40,483 nucleotides of DNA, from contig CAXXWB010000019.1 in the NCBI GenBank assembly GCA_963677505.2, forward strand, positions 1 through 40,483, given 5' to 3'. This document shows positions 1 to 8,844 of the stretch, piece by piece; positions within the stretch are counted from its first letter, which is position 1, and each line of letters starts with the position of its first letter. A program made the translations under genes and the position numbers. The DNA is from JBGSUZ01 sp963677505 (GTDB taxonomy: Bacteria > Bacillota > Clostridia > Peptostreptococcales > Acidaminobacteraceae). The notes beneath the pieces were generated by a model, which made no database searches, had not been told where the DNA came from, and saw only the letters and a program-made list of their open reading frames with translations.

Positions 1-147
1 CCACCTTATTAAGCGCTTCAAGGTATTTCATATACTCTGTTGTAATTTTATGAATTGGAATGTTGTAAATATCTATTTTTTGATCTGTGATCATATGGAA
101 AAGCAGGTCCATTGGACCTTCAAAATTTTCTATTTGACTTCATACAT
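1..147 (-). CDS. scpA: Segregation and condensation protein A, 5' end only, frameshifted as read
   Basis: ScpA is the kleisin subunit of the SMC-ScpA-ScpB condensin that compacts and segregates the chromosome. Only the start is in the window; the gene runs off the left edge. From the ATG at 147 (ribosome site AGGGGTG at 154-160) the frame reads MYEVK and then meets TAG. If one A is restored near 132-135, the frame continues IENFEGPMDLLFHMITD and on to the window edge. The motif ENFEGPxDLL is the family's N-terminal signature. A break at codon 6 of a core chromosome-segregation gene is more easily explained as a consensus error than as real loss. Identity is fairly sure despite the short stretch. 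Confidence 0.8.
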
Positions 148-168
148 GGTGTCACCCCTATCTTTTCC

Positions 169-196
169 ATTATATCACTAAATTAAAAGCTGTCAT
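169..196 (-). promoter_or_regulatory. Sigma-A-type promoter for scpA
   Basis: On the minus strand the -10 TATAAT (169-174) is perfect and the -35 ATGACA (191-196) matches the consensus at five of six bases, with a 16-bp spacer. The -35 lies inside the stem of the preceding terminator. Confidence 0.55.
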
Positions 197-231
197 AGCA
201 TAGGAATGAAACCTATGCTATGACAGCTTTT
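185..231 (-). terminator. Rho-independent terminator of the efflux operon
   Basis: A perfect 20-bp inverted repeat (185-204 with 212-231) has a 7-base loop and A/T-rich flanks. It lies directly after the adaptor gene (stop at 251-253) and before scpA. The near-symmetrical A/T ends mean it could act on both strands. Confidence 0.85.
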
Positions 232-250
232 GATTGGATTTTCAATTTAC

Positions 251-1756
251 TTACTTGGTTATTTTTAGATCTACATTAAAGTTAGGCATTAGCATTCCAT
301 CTAAATTTTCACTGAAATTTCAATATTTACAACGGTTTCACCGTTTTTTACTACTCCAGCACTAGACACATGGGTCACTTTGCCTTTGTAAACTTTTTCA
401 GTGTCGAAAATCGGAATAATTTCAACAATCGAACCGACTTTGACGTCTTTAATTTGATGTTCTGATACTTCAGCATCAATTACCAAACTGTTTAAATCCA
501 CTAAATTGGCAACTACGTATTAGGCGTAATCACATCTCACTGATAAGGCTTATGCCTTGAACTAAACCATTTTCATAATTTGACACGATATTTTGACTGA
601 CAATATAAGGTTTTTCAACATAACTTCTCAATGTTTTCAAACTTTCTTCTAAGGCTTTTATCTTTTGTTCTTCAATTTGCTTATTAATATCATAGTCCTT
701 TGTACTGTCATTTACTACAACTGTTAAATCATCAACTTTTCTTTGGAAAGTTTTATAAACTTCCTCAGTGATAAGACCTTCTTTATAAAGTTCTGTTTGC
801 TTGCCTAACTCTTCCTTTGCTCTAGCCAAGTTTTCAGTTGCAGTTGCTCTTGAGCTACCACTGACTAATTTCTTGAGTTGCAATTTTTCCGTTTCAATAT
901 TTCGCTTCAAATCAGCAATTTGCTTGTTAATATCTTGCATATCCAATGACATAATCACATCGCCTGATTTGAGTTTTTGTCCATCTAATACGTTGACGTC
1001 TTTAACTTTTGCCGAAAAATTAAGTACGATATTCTGACTTTTTTCGCTTTTACTATACAGTAGCATTTACAAAAGCACCTGTGTCCTCTTTACCACTGTT
1101 CTGTTTTAACGCCTTTAAATTTTCAGGACTCTTGTTTTCGATTTTTACCAACGCGTTTGTACCAATCACATTGGTAAGTGAAATTTCATCGTCTAGAAAG
1201 ACCTTCACAGGTATTAACTGAGTGACTTTGTTATAAGTGCCACTTGTCGTAAAGCTAGTTGCATTACCCGATAAGGCTGAAACTGTGACATTGTCAATTT
1301 CTTCAACATGACATTGAACTTTTTACCTGAAAAAGCGTCTAGGCTAACACTAGCCTTTTGTCCCAGCTTAATGTCTCTATATCTGTCTCTTCTACATTGA
1401 CTAGAATATAGGCATTATTTACATCTGCTACGGTAGCCACAACGGTTTGTGCAGTAATCATTTGGTTTAAAACACATTTGATTTTACGATAATACCTGCA
1501 ATAGGTGATTTTAGTTCATAACCATTACCCAGTCTCCCGATGACTTCATTTCTGCAACTTGACTTCCCGACTCAACATTCCATTTTACTACTTCACCGCC
1601 TGTTGTCGCCGTTACATTTTTAAGATCGGCCATGACCTTAGCATTGTCTGTGCTGTAATATTGACTGGCCTGCCATTGGTAATAACCAAAAGCACCTACA
1701 CCAGCTAAGACAATCAATAATAAAACACCTAATACCACTTTTCCATTTTTCTTCAT
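251..1756 (-). CDS. HlyD/EmrA-type membrane-fusion adaptor, multiply frameshifted
   Basis: This is a secretion adaptor that would partner the two ABC half-transporters upstream. The ATG at 1756 overlaps the upstream ABC stop (ATGA). An N-terminal membrane anchor is followed by the adaptor signature STDNAKVMADL and a lipoyl-type half. At least seven breaks interrupt it (about 1550, 1470, 1376, 1308, 1064, 520 and 302), each mended by one added base. The mended chain has a first adaptor module ending near GTNALVKI. A second lipoyl-like start (VLDGQKLKSGDVIMSLD), a long coiled coil, and a beta-barrel end at NFNVDLKITK follow. This is either one long double-module adaptor or two genes joined by deletion. 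The adaptor family is clear; the exact gene structure is not. Confidence 0.7.
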
Positions 1757-3612
1757 ATTATACCTCTTCTATTATTTGATTTATTTATTCCAGAGACTCG
1801 CCACTGAAATTGACTGTTGTATAAATCTGCGTAGAAACCTTCTTGATCAAGGAGTTCGTGATGATTGCCTGTTTCAATTATATCCCCATCTTTCATAACC
1901 AGTATGGTGTCTGCATCCTTAATGGTGGATAATCTATGGGCAATGACAAAACTGGTTCTGTTAGACATTAAATGGTCCATCGCCTTCTGTATGAGTATTT
2001 CTGTTCTCGTATCTACAGAACTTGTTGCCTCATCTAAAATCAAAATTTTAGGGTTGTCTAAAATGACTCTTGCAATAGTAAACAGCTGTTTTTGTCCTTG
2101 AGAGATGTTGGTGGACTCTTCATTCATAATGGTGTGGTATCCGTCAGGCAAGGCATGAATGAAATCATGACAATGAGTCTGCTTTTGAAGCTTCAATAAC
2201 CTCTTCTTCGCTGGCATCAAAATTACGTATCTGATATTATCCAAAATAGAAGCATTGTATAGCCAGGTATCTTGAAGAACCATGCCGAATAAACTTCTTA
2301 AATTATTTCTAGTCAATTGGTTTGTATCAACTCCATCAATGAGTATCTTGCCTGAATGTAAGTCGTAAAATCGCATAAGTAGCTTTACGATTGTGGTTTT
2401 ACAGCCCCGTTGGACCTACAATGGCAACTTTTGTCCCGCTTCTATTTTTGCAGAAAAATCATTGATAATGATTTTCTCTTCTGTATATCCAAAGTTCACA
2501 TTTTGAATTCTACTTCACCTCTAAATTGTTCTTCATCTACGAACCTTGTTCTTCAAGGGTTTCTTCTTCTATTTCTAGACTCAAAACCCTTTCCGATGCG
2601 GCTACAGTAGATTGAAGGGTGCTGGAAACTGCTGCAAGTTGACCTAGTGGTTGTGTAAAGGATCTATATATTGAATAAAGCTTGTATATCTCCGATATCT
2701 ACCAATTTTTTTGCAGCTAAGTAGCCACCTAAATACTTACAATCACATAGCCTAAATTTCCACAAAAGCCTAATCGGCTGCATCATCCCAGATACGAACT
2801 GAGATTTCCACGCCACGCCGTATAGGGTTTCGTAATTTCATCAAACTTCTTAATGGATTCTTCCTCACCATTAAAGATTGAACCACCACGTGGCCGCGTA
2901 CATTTCCTCTACATGACCATTGATCTGCCCAATAGACACTTGCTGGTTCTAAAAAGCCCTGAGACTTTTTGATAATAGCGCCAATGAGCATCATGGACAT
3001 GGGCATGACCACAAAGCTACCAATGCCATAATCCAACTGATGGAACCATCATTGCAAATACACAATAATGGAAATGACAGAGGTAATGATTTGGGTTAAA
3101 CTTTGATTCAGGGTCTGATTGACCATATCTACATCTTGGTAATTCGAGAAAGGACTTCGCCGTGGGTTTTTGTATCATAATAACTGATGGGAATCTGTTC
3201 ATTTTTTCAGAAAGGTCTTTCCTCAGTTTAAAAGTTATTTTCATGATTATGCCGTCATAATATAGCTCTGTGCATAAGAAAAAATGCAGATATAACATAT
3301 AACAGGACCAGTAAAATAATCATGTTTCGAATGTACTCTAAGTCCATCAATAAGCCGTACCGTAGTAATAGGCCAGTAAACCTTCCACAATTTTGTGGTA
3401 ACTTTGCCCAGTAACTTCGACCGACAATTGAAAATACAGTGGATAAAATGGCAAATACTATAACCACTACATCTGCAATTGATAAGTTCATATATCCAAT
3501 AGTTTTGACATGGTCTTCTTGAAATCTTTAGGCTTTCGATTATCACCACCGCCTAAGGACCTCCCATTCGCATGCCACTGAAGCTGGTTTTTCGTTGATT
3601 TCTTTCACTCAT
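1753..3612 (-). CDS. ABC multidrug half-transporter (second subunit), multiply frameshifted
   Basis: This is a fused permease and ATPase half of a probable heterodimeric drug exporter (YheI/YheH or BmrCD type). The ATG at 3612 follows AGGAG and overlaps the upstream stop by ATGA. The N-terminus is Gly/Met-rich (MSERNQRKTSFSGMRMGG), as is usual for this subunit. The ATPase end shows SLFGMVLQDTWLYNASI (Q-loop), a SQGQ signature, Walker B ILILDEATSSVD and the switch His in VIAHRLSTIKDAD. Walker A, near 2400, reads GPTGAGKTT only after several single bases are restored. Around 2180-2250 even the open frame is out of phase: the expected NIRYGNFDASEEEVIEASKA is encoded in a neighbouring frame. Confidence 0.8.
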
Positions 3613-5312
3613 AGTGCCAACTCCTCTTCACTCAATTGAGACTTGCAATTTCTTGATAGACTTTACAAGTTTTAGCAACTCCTTGTGTGTGCCCATGGAT
3701 GCAATTTTTCATTTTCAACTACAATAATTTGCTCTGCATCCATGATGGTACTCACTCTTGAGCGACCAGAATCGTCGTAGTACTCTTAACTTCTTTATCA
3801 GAGCATTTCGCAACTTTCTGTCAGTTTTTAAGTCTAATGCAGAAAAGCTATCGTCATAATATTGACAGGCGCTTGTTTAACCAACGCTCTTGCAATTGCA
3901 ATCCTTTGTTTTTGTCCCCCGGAAACGTTAGCGCCACCTTGAGATATAGGTGAATCCATGCCCTCTTCCTTATCTTCTATAAATTCAGTTGCTTGGGCTA
4001 CTCTCATAGCCTTTCAAGGCGTCTTCTTGTGCATTTTTATCTGAGTAGAGCAAGTTGGATTTTATGGTTCCCGTAAAAAGGTTATTTTTCTGTGGGACAT
4101 ATCTATCTTACTTCTCAAATCTTTTTCGTAACGTCTCTAATATCAATGCCATTTAAATAAATAGCCCCTGCACTGACATCGTAGAATCTTAATATCAGAT
4201 TCACTAAAGTAGACTTCCCACTACCGTTGCACCTATAATGGCCGTTGTCTCTCCTGTTGGCTATAAAATTAATGTCTGACAATATGTCATCTTGTCCACC
4301 AGGAAATCTGAAATATACATTTCTAAATTCGATGTCGGCCTTGAAATTATCTTCATAGGTTACTGGATGTTCTGTTTCTTTATGCTATTTTCTGTATCTA
4401 AGACTTCTGCAATTCTTTCTGCTGAAACAGAGGCTCTCGGAAACATAATAAACATCATAGAAAGCATTAAGAATGCCATAATAATTTGCATTGCATATTG
4501 CATGTATGCCATCATGTCACCTATATCATTTGAAAAGAAGAAACTTGCTTTGCACCGACCATACAATAATAACCGTTGTAAGGTTCATGATGAGCATCAT
4601 AGACGGCATAAGTCCAACCATTACTCTATTGACATACAAGTTGGTAGCCGTTAAATCTTCATTGGCCTTGCCAAATCTGGCTTCCTCAATTTTTGGGTAT
4701 TAAAAGCTCGAATCACTGGCAAACCTTCATTATTTTCTCTCGCAAAAGGTTTAGACGATCCACTAGGTTTTGTGCCAATTTAAACTTTGGAATAACCACT
4801 GCAAGAGAGAACCAATCATTCCAGCAAACTGATTACTGCAATTCCAATAATCCATGACATGGACTGACTGCTTGAAATTGCTTTAATAATACCGCCTACC
4901 CAAGAATTGGGCATATATCACCATTCTGATCATCATTACTAAAACCGTTTGAATTTGAGTGATGTCATTTGTAGTTCTGGTGATAAGCGATGCTGTAGAA
5001 ACTTATCCAATTCATTCCTGAAAATTAGTTACTTTCTTAAAATTCATGTCTTAGGGTTTTTGAATTTTGCCGCAATAACAGAAGCGATATAGCCACTGCT
5101 ACCGAGGCAACCATAGACATTAAGGTGACTAGCAACATAAGCGCCCCCTTTTTAGCAATAAAGGCAATGTCGCCAGACAATACGCCATCATTGACAATGT
5201 CAGCCATATAATCAGGTAGGGCAAGGTCACTCATGGCCTGTATGAATAATAAGACAACTGCAATCAGCAGCATGCCTAAATGAGGTTTCATAAATCTCGC
5301 TAATTTAAACAA
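3609..5312 (-). CDS. ABC multidrug half-transporter (first subunit), multiply frameshifted
   Basis: This is the first half of the probable heterodimeric exporter. The chosen start is TTG at 5312, five bases after GGAGG; an upstream in-frame TTG at 5324 overlaps that ribosome site and is less likely. The N-terminus (ARFMKPHLGMLLIAVVLLF, then IQAMSDLALPDYMADIVNDG) is the first membrane helix and loop typical of this subfamily. Fragments further on include NELDKFSTASLITRTTND near 4990 and the linker ERIAEVLDTENSI near 4400. The ATPase domain lies at about 3640-4330. The end reads SQLSEEELAL* after one base is restored and overlaps the next gene by ATGA. As read it cannot make a full protein. Confidence 0.78.
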
Positions 5313-5344
5313 ATTTTCCTCCAATATACCTTGAAAGCTTCACG

Positions 5345-5771
5345 CTATATTTCACCAATGAGACGTGATATCTTTTCTAACAATCTCAAAAATGTTTCTG
5401 AATCTTCTTCTCCTAATAGTTCTAATAGTTTATTAAAACTTTCATTTCTCTTTTTAAATGCATTTTCAATAGCTTCATTACCTTTTTCAGTAATCTCTAC
5501 ATAAACAACTCTTCTGTCACTTTTTGTGTAGACTCTATTAACAAATAATTTATCTTCTAAGGCATTAATAGCCTGTGAAACTGCAGGCTTGCTGATATTA
5601 ATTTTCTCACTAATTTCTGTAATAGTGACAGGTTTATCAGTATGACCTGACAAAAGCATTAATATTGGAAAACTCGCTGGCCTGTATATTGCAAGTATCC
5701 CTCCCAATCATTTTTTGTTTATGTAGGCTTTTCATAATTCGATTAAACTGATCCAATTTACTATTTTCCAT
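5345..5771 (-). CDS. MarR-family transcriptional regulator, frameshifted near 5680
   Basis: This winged-helix repressor probably controls the efflux operon it heads. The ATG at 5771 follows GGAGGACAA and starts MENSKLDQFNRIMKSLHKQ. The C-terminal two thirds, from FPILMLLSGH through the HTH (TITEISEKINISKPAVSQAINALE) and wing (YTKSDRRVVYVEITEKG), are in a different frame. The shift equals one extra base or two missing ones between about 5660 and 5705. Length after mending is about 140 residues, normal for MarR. The gene ends 32 bases before the first ABC gene. A palindrome next to its own promoter suggests autoregulation. Confidence 0.82.
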
Positions 5772-5800
5772 TTGTCCTCCATTTAATTTAATTAAGCAAC

Positions 5801-5820
5801 TTAACTATTAATATAGTTAA
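5801..5820. promoter_or_regulatory. Probable MarR operator
   Basis: Eight-base inverted arms, TTAACTAT and ATAGTTAA, with a 4-base spacer, sit just downstream of the marR -10 box, where a bound dimer would block transcription. Assignment to this MarR rests on position and symmetry. Confidence 0.6.
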
Positions 5821-5848
5821 TAGTAATACGCTTTAATTGTTTTGTCAA
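5820..5848 (-). promoter_or_regulatory. Promoter of marR-ABC-ABC-adaptor operon
   Basis: The -35 TTGACA (5843-5848) is perfect, the spacer is 17 bp and the -10 is TACTAT (5820-5825). It lies 49 bases upstream of the marR ATG and abuts the operator palindrome. Confidence 0.65.
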
Positions 5849-5873
5849 TACACTTAATCCTTCTAATGAACAT

Positions 5874-5914
5874 AAAAAACCAGAATGCCATGGTTCCCCT
5901 TGTCATTCTGGTTT
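5874..5914 (-). terminator. Terminator after the rubrerythrin-like gene
   Basis: The stem AAAACCAGAATG/CATTCTGGTTTT has a 16-base loop and is followed on the minus strand by a T-run. It separates the ferritin-like gene from the marR operon. Confidence 0.75.
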
Positions 5915-5939
5915 TCAACTAATCGTCTATTAATTTTTT

Positions 5940-6431
5940 TTAGAAAGGCGCATAGCCTTGATCAGACCACCAATCACCTTGGAGTCTATCATATTCCTCG
6001 GCAAAGAGATTCATGTGGACTTCTTCCCATTTTGAAAGGGTTGTAAACAACTCTTTTGCCACAGGTATTTTAGTCACCTCTGCGGCTTTTCTATAAAATT
6101 CCATGGAGGCGCGCTCCATTTGAATGGCAATCCCAAAAACAGAAACGGCTAACCCTAGGTGTTTTCGGTCTAAAGCATCCCAAGTAAAAATACCTGGACT
6201 TGGCATATCTTCAAGAGATGCCAGTTGAAAATCATCTGAAGGATCGTTCTTAATTTTATTAAAAAGTTCATCCAACCAGACAATATGCTTTTGTTCTTCT
6301 TCTGCCAACAGCTTAAGAGCACTTTTAACATCCTCTTCATGAGCTTGAGCAGCTGCCATTCTATAAAATTCATAGCCTTCTAACTCGTTAATAATGGCTT
6401 TCTTTATAACACTTAATTCATCTTTTCGCAT
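5940..6431 (-). CDS. Rubrerythrin-like ferritin-fold protein
   Basis: This 163-residue four-helix di-iron protein is probably a peroxide or iron-handling protein of the anaerobic cytoplasm. The two metal-binding repeats are visible: Glu at 16-18 with EEEQKH (Glu46, His49), and the Glu in IQMERASMEFY (about 106) with WEEVH (Glu136, His139). No C-terminal rubredoxin domain (paired CxxC) is present, so it is not a full rubrerythrin and would need another electron donor. The start ATG follows a GGGGAGG site. It is a single-gene unit with its own terminator. The family call is firm; the substrate is not known. Confidence 0.82.
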   Translation of the reverse strand: MRKDELSVIKKAIINELEGYEFYRMAAAQAHEEDVKSALKLLAEEEQKHIVWLDELFNKIKNDPSDDFQLASLEDMPSPGIFTWDALDRKHLGLAVSVFGIAIQMERASMEFYRKAAEVTKIPVAKELFTTLSKWEEVHMNLFAEEYDRLQGDWWSDQGYAPF

Positions 6432-6442
6432 AAATTTTCCTC

Positions 6443-6476
6443 CCCAGAAAAACTGTCGTTCCCGACAATTAGTTTC
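6443..6476 (-). terminator. Possible weak terminator after pdp
   Basis: TGTCG-GGAA-CGACA, extended by AAAC/GTTT around a bulge, is followed by five T on the minus strand in the 76-base gap between pdp and the rubrerythrin-like gene. The stem is short, so an operator is also possible. Confidence 0.35.
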
Positions 6477-6507
6477 TACCCGAAGTTAAGAAGGCTTACG
6501 CAAATTT

Positions 6508-7839
6508 TTACGCTTCAAATACTTCCATGCCGTCTTTCTTAACAACGGCGTGAATCAAGACAGGTGCTTTAACTTCTGTTTTACTAAAGCTATATGCGCC
6601 TAGAAGTCTCTTAGTTGCATCCTCTAACTTATCCGCTTTATTGGTGTAGAGTGTCGCAATCACGTCACCAGTTTTTACAAAATCGCCGACTTTCTTTTTA
6701 AGTACAATCCCTGCACCCATATCTAAAACGGTGTCCATATTCTCTCTGCCAGCCCCAAGGACCATTGCCGCAATACCGACATCATCTGACTTAATTCTGC
6801 TGATATAACCCTCTTCTACTGATTTTACTTCCACAATCATTTCACAAGTTGGCAATAAATCAGGATTTTCAATCACCGCTACATTACCTTTTTGAATGCG
6901 AACAAATTCTTTGAACTTCTCAAAGGCATTGCCGTTGGCAAGATTTTCTTCAACCATAACTCTTGCTTCAGAAACACTCTTAGCGCCTTCACCTAAAAAT
7001 ACCATATAAGATGCCAATCGTTTGCAAAGCTCTGTCAAATCCGCAGGGCCTACACCTTTTAATGTATCAATGGCTTCTTTTACCTCTAATGCATTCCCAA
7101 TAGCAAAACCTAAAGGTTGTTCCATATCGGTGATGACCCCAATGGTATTTCTGCCCATGCTTGTACCTATATCCACCATTGCTTGGCTCAGTTCAACAGC
7201 CCCTTCAAAGGTTTTAACAAAGGCGCCACTACCCATTTTAACATCTAAAACAATGGCATCTGAACCTGCGGCTAATTTTTTACTCATAACACTTGCAGCT
7301 ATTAAGCTGATGTTATCAACTGTTGCTGTAACGTCTCTAAGGGCATAAAGCTTTTTATCTGCAGGAGCGATGTTTTTGCTTTGACCAATTACAGCAATCT
7401 TATGTTGGTTAACATTGTCTATAAAATCTTCAGGAGATACTTCAATAGAGAAACCTTCAATGGATTCCAATTTGTCCAAAGTACCGCCAGTATGACCTAA
7501 GCCACGACCTGACATTTTTGCAACTGGAACCCCACAAGCCGCAACCATTGGACCTAAAATAAGCGTTGTTGTATCTCCGACGCCACCAGTAGAATGTTTG
7601 TCCACTTTTATGCCCTTAATACCAGATAAGTCCACCATATCTCCAGACTTCATCATGGCATATGTAAGATCAACGGTTTCACGATTTGTCATTTTTTGAA
7701 GAAAAATAGCCATTAAAAGAGCAGATGCCTGATAATCTGGTATTTCACCTTTTGTAAGCCCTGTAACGAAGAAATTAATTTCTTCAGTGCTCAGTTCAAG
7801 TCCATCTCTTTTTTTAGCAATAATATCGTACATTCTCAT
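6508..7839 (-). CDS. pdp: Pyrimidine-nucleoside phosphorylase
   Basis: This enzyme cleaves thymidine, deoxyuridine and uridine with phosphate to base and (deoxy)ribose 1-phosphate in nucleoside salvage. The 443-residue protein has the family signature KMSGRGLGHTGGTLDKLES, the phosphate-binding DKHSTGGVGDTTT and a C-terminal lipoyl-like swapped-hairpin domain. The start is placed at the second ATG (MRMYDIIAKKRDG), which matches the usual beginning of Bacillus Pdp. The site AAGGATGG lies just upstream; the ATG at 7851 would overlap that site. The gene follows deoB and punA but is separated from punA by a strong terminator, so it may be read by leakage or from its own weak promoter. Confidence 0.95.
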   Translation of the reverse strand: MRMYDIIAKKRDGLELSTEEINFFVTGLTKGEIPDYQASALLMAIFLQKMTNRETVDLTYAMMKSGDMVDLSGIKGIKVDKHSTGGVGDTTTLILGPMVAACGVPVAKMSGRGLGHTGGTLDKLESIEGFSIEVSPEDFIDNVNQHKIAVIGQSKNIAPADKKLYALRDVTATVDNISLIAASVMSKKLAAGSDAIVLDVKMGSGAFVKTFEGAVELSQAMVDIGTSMGRNTIGVITDMEQPLGFAIGNALEVKEAIDTLKGVGPADLTELCKRLASYMVFLGEGAKSVSEARVMVEENLANGNAFEKFKEFVRIQKGNVAVIENPDLLPTCEMIVEVKSVEEGYISRIKSDDVGIAAMVLGAGRENMDTVLDMGAGIVLKKKVGDFVKTGDVIATLYTNKADKLEDATKRLLGAYSFSKTEVKAPVLIHAVVKKDGMEVFEA

Positions 7840-7874
7840 ATGATCTACCATCCTTTATATTTAATATATTGTTC

Positions 7875-7917
7875 AAAAAAAGGGAGAGGAGTCCCATACC
7901 CAAACGGAACCCCTCTC
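7875..7917 (-). terminator. Terminator between punA and pdp
   Basis: GAGAGGGGTTCC pairs with GGACTCCTCTC (one G-U pair) around an 11-base loop and is followed by seven T on the minus strand. It would limit transcription of pdp from the xerD-deoB-punA operon. Confidence 0.85.
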
Positions 7918-7950
7918 GTGAGTTTTCTATACCCATAGGTACTATTTATT

Positions 7951-8811
7951 TTACTTCAAAATTGGAACGATGGTTTTTATTAAAGTTGTAAAAGTCTTCT
8001 TCACCATATTGGCTGTCTCAACTACTTCACCGTGGTGTAAAGGTTGATCTAAAATACCAGCCGCCATGTTGGTAATACAAGAAATACCTGTAACCTTCAT
8101 GCCCATGTGATTGGCTACCAATGCTTCTGGCACCGTAGACATACCCACGGCATCTGCCCCAAGAACTCTAAGCATTCTTACTTCTGCAGGGGTTTCGTAT
8201 GAAGGACCAGTTGTCATGGCATAAACCCCTTCTTGCATTCTGATGTTTAATTTTTTCGCAAGTTCTGTAATTTGTAGGTTAAGAGCTTTGTCATAAACAT
8301 TTGATGCATCTGGGAATCTTGGACCGAACTTTTCATCATTTTTTCCAATGAGTGGGTTGGTTCCAGCAAAATTGATGTGGTCTGTTAAAAGCATTAAATC
8401 CCCTGGAATATAAGCCTTATTTACACCACCAGCTGCATTGGTTAATAAAAGATTATTAACGCCTATGAGCTTCATAACTCTGACTGGGAAAGTACAGGTT
8501 TGCATGCTGTAACCTTCATAGAAGTGGAATCTACCTTGCATGGCAATGACCCTTCTGCCTTCAAACATGCCAATGACAAATTGTCCAGCATGACCCTCTA
8601 CTGTTGAAATTGGAAAATGTGGAATATCGTTGTACTTAATAATCACCGGATTCTCAATTTCATTTGCCAAATCTCCAAGACCTGAGCCTAAAATCAATGC
8701 AATTTCAGGTTCAAAAGGTAAACGTTCTTTAATGTAAGTTGTCGCTTCTACAAGCATTGCACTTGCATTTTCTTCAGGTGTTTCATTCGCGTTGATTTTC
8801 ATTTCTGACAT
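7951..8811 (-). CDS. punA: Purine nucleoside phosphorylase, trimeric PunA type
   Basis: This enzyme phosphorolyses inosine and guanosine (and deoxy forms) to base and sugar 1-phosphate. The 286-residue length and motifs fit the low-molecular-weight trimeric class. Visible motifs are ILGSGLGDLA (phosphate loop), HFPISTVEGHAGQ, QGRFHFYEGY, LLTNAAGGVN, TTGPSYETPAE (substrate site) and VGMSTVPEA. The ATG follows AAGGAGGAC. It lies 33 bases after deoB, whose enzyme converts the released sugar 1-phosphates to the 5-phosphates, so the three salvage genes form one pathway. Confidence 0.94.
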   Translation of the reverse strand: MSEMKINANETPEENASAMLVEATTYIKERLPFEPEIALILGSGLGDLANEIENPVIIKYNDIPHFPISTVEGHAGQFVIGMFEGRRVIAMQGRFHFYEGYSMQTCTFPVRVMKLIGVNNLLLTNAAGGVNKAYIPGDLMLLTDHINFAGTNPLIGKNDEKFGPRFPDASNVYDKALNLQITELAKKLNIRMQEGVYAMTTGPSYETPAEVRMLRVLGADAVGMSTVPEALVANHMGMKVTGISCITNMAAGILDQPLHHGEVVETANMVKKTFTTLIKTIVPILK

Positions 8812-8844
8812 GGTTAATGTCCTCCTTAAAACCTGAGAGTCCTA

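Noticed and set aside
3017..3549. Several short minus-strand frames that look like separate small genes
   Set aside because: They are frame-shifted pieces of one ABC permease domain, with no ribosome sites of their own.
4292..4654. Plus-strand frame of 120 codons in the ABC region
   Set aside because: It lies opposite recognisable ABC transporter segments (ERIAEVLDTENSI) and is an artefact of the broken minus-strand frames.
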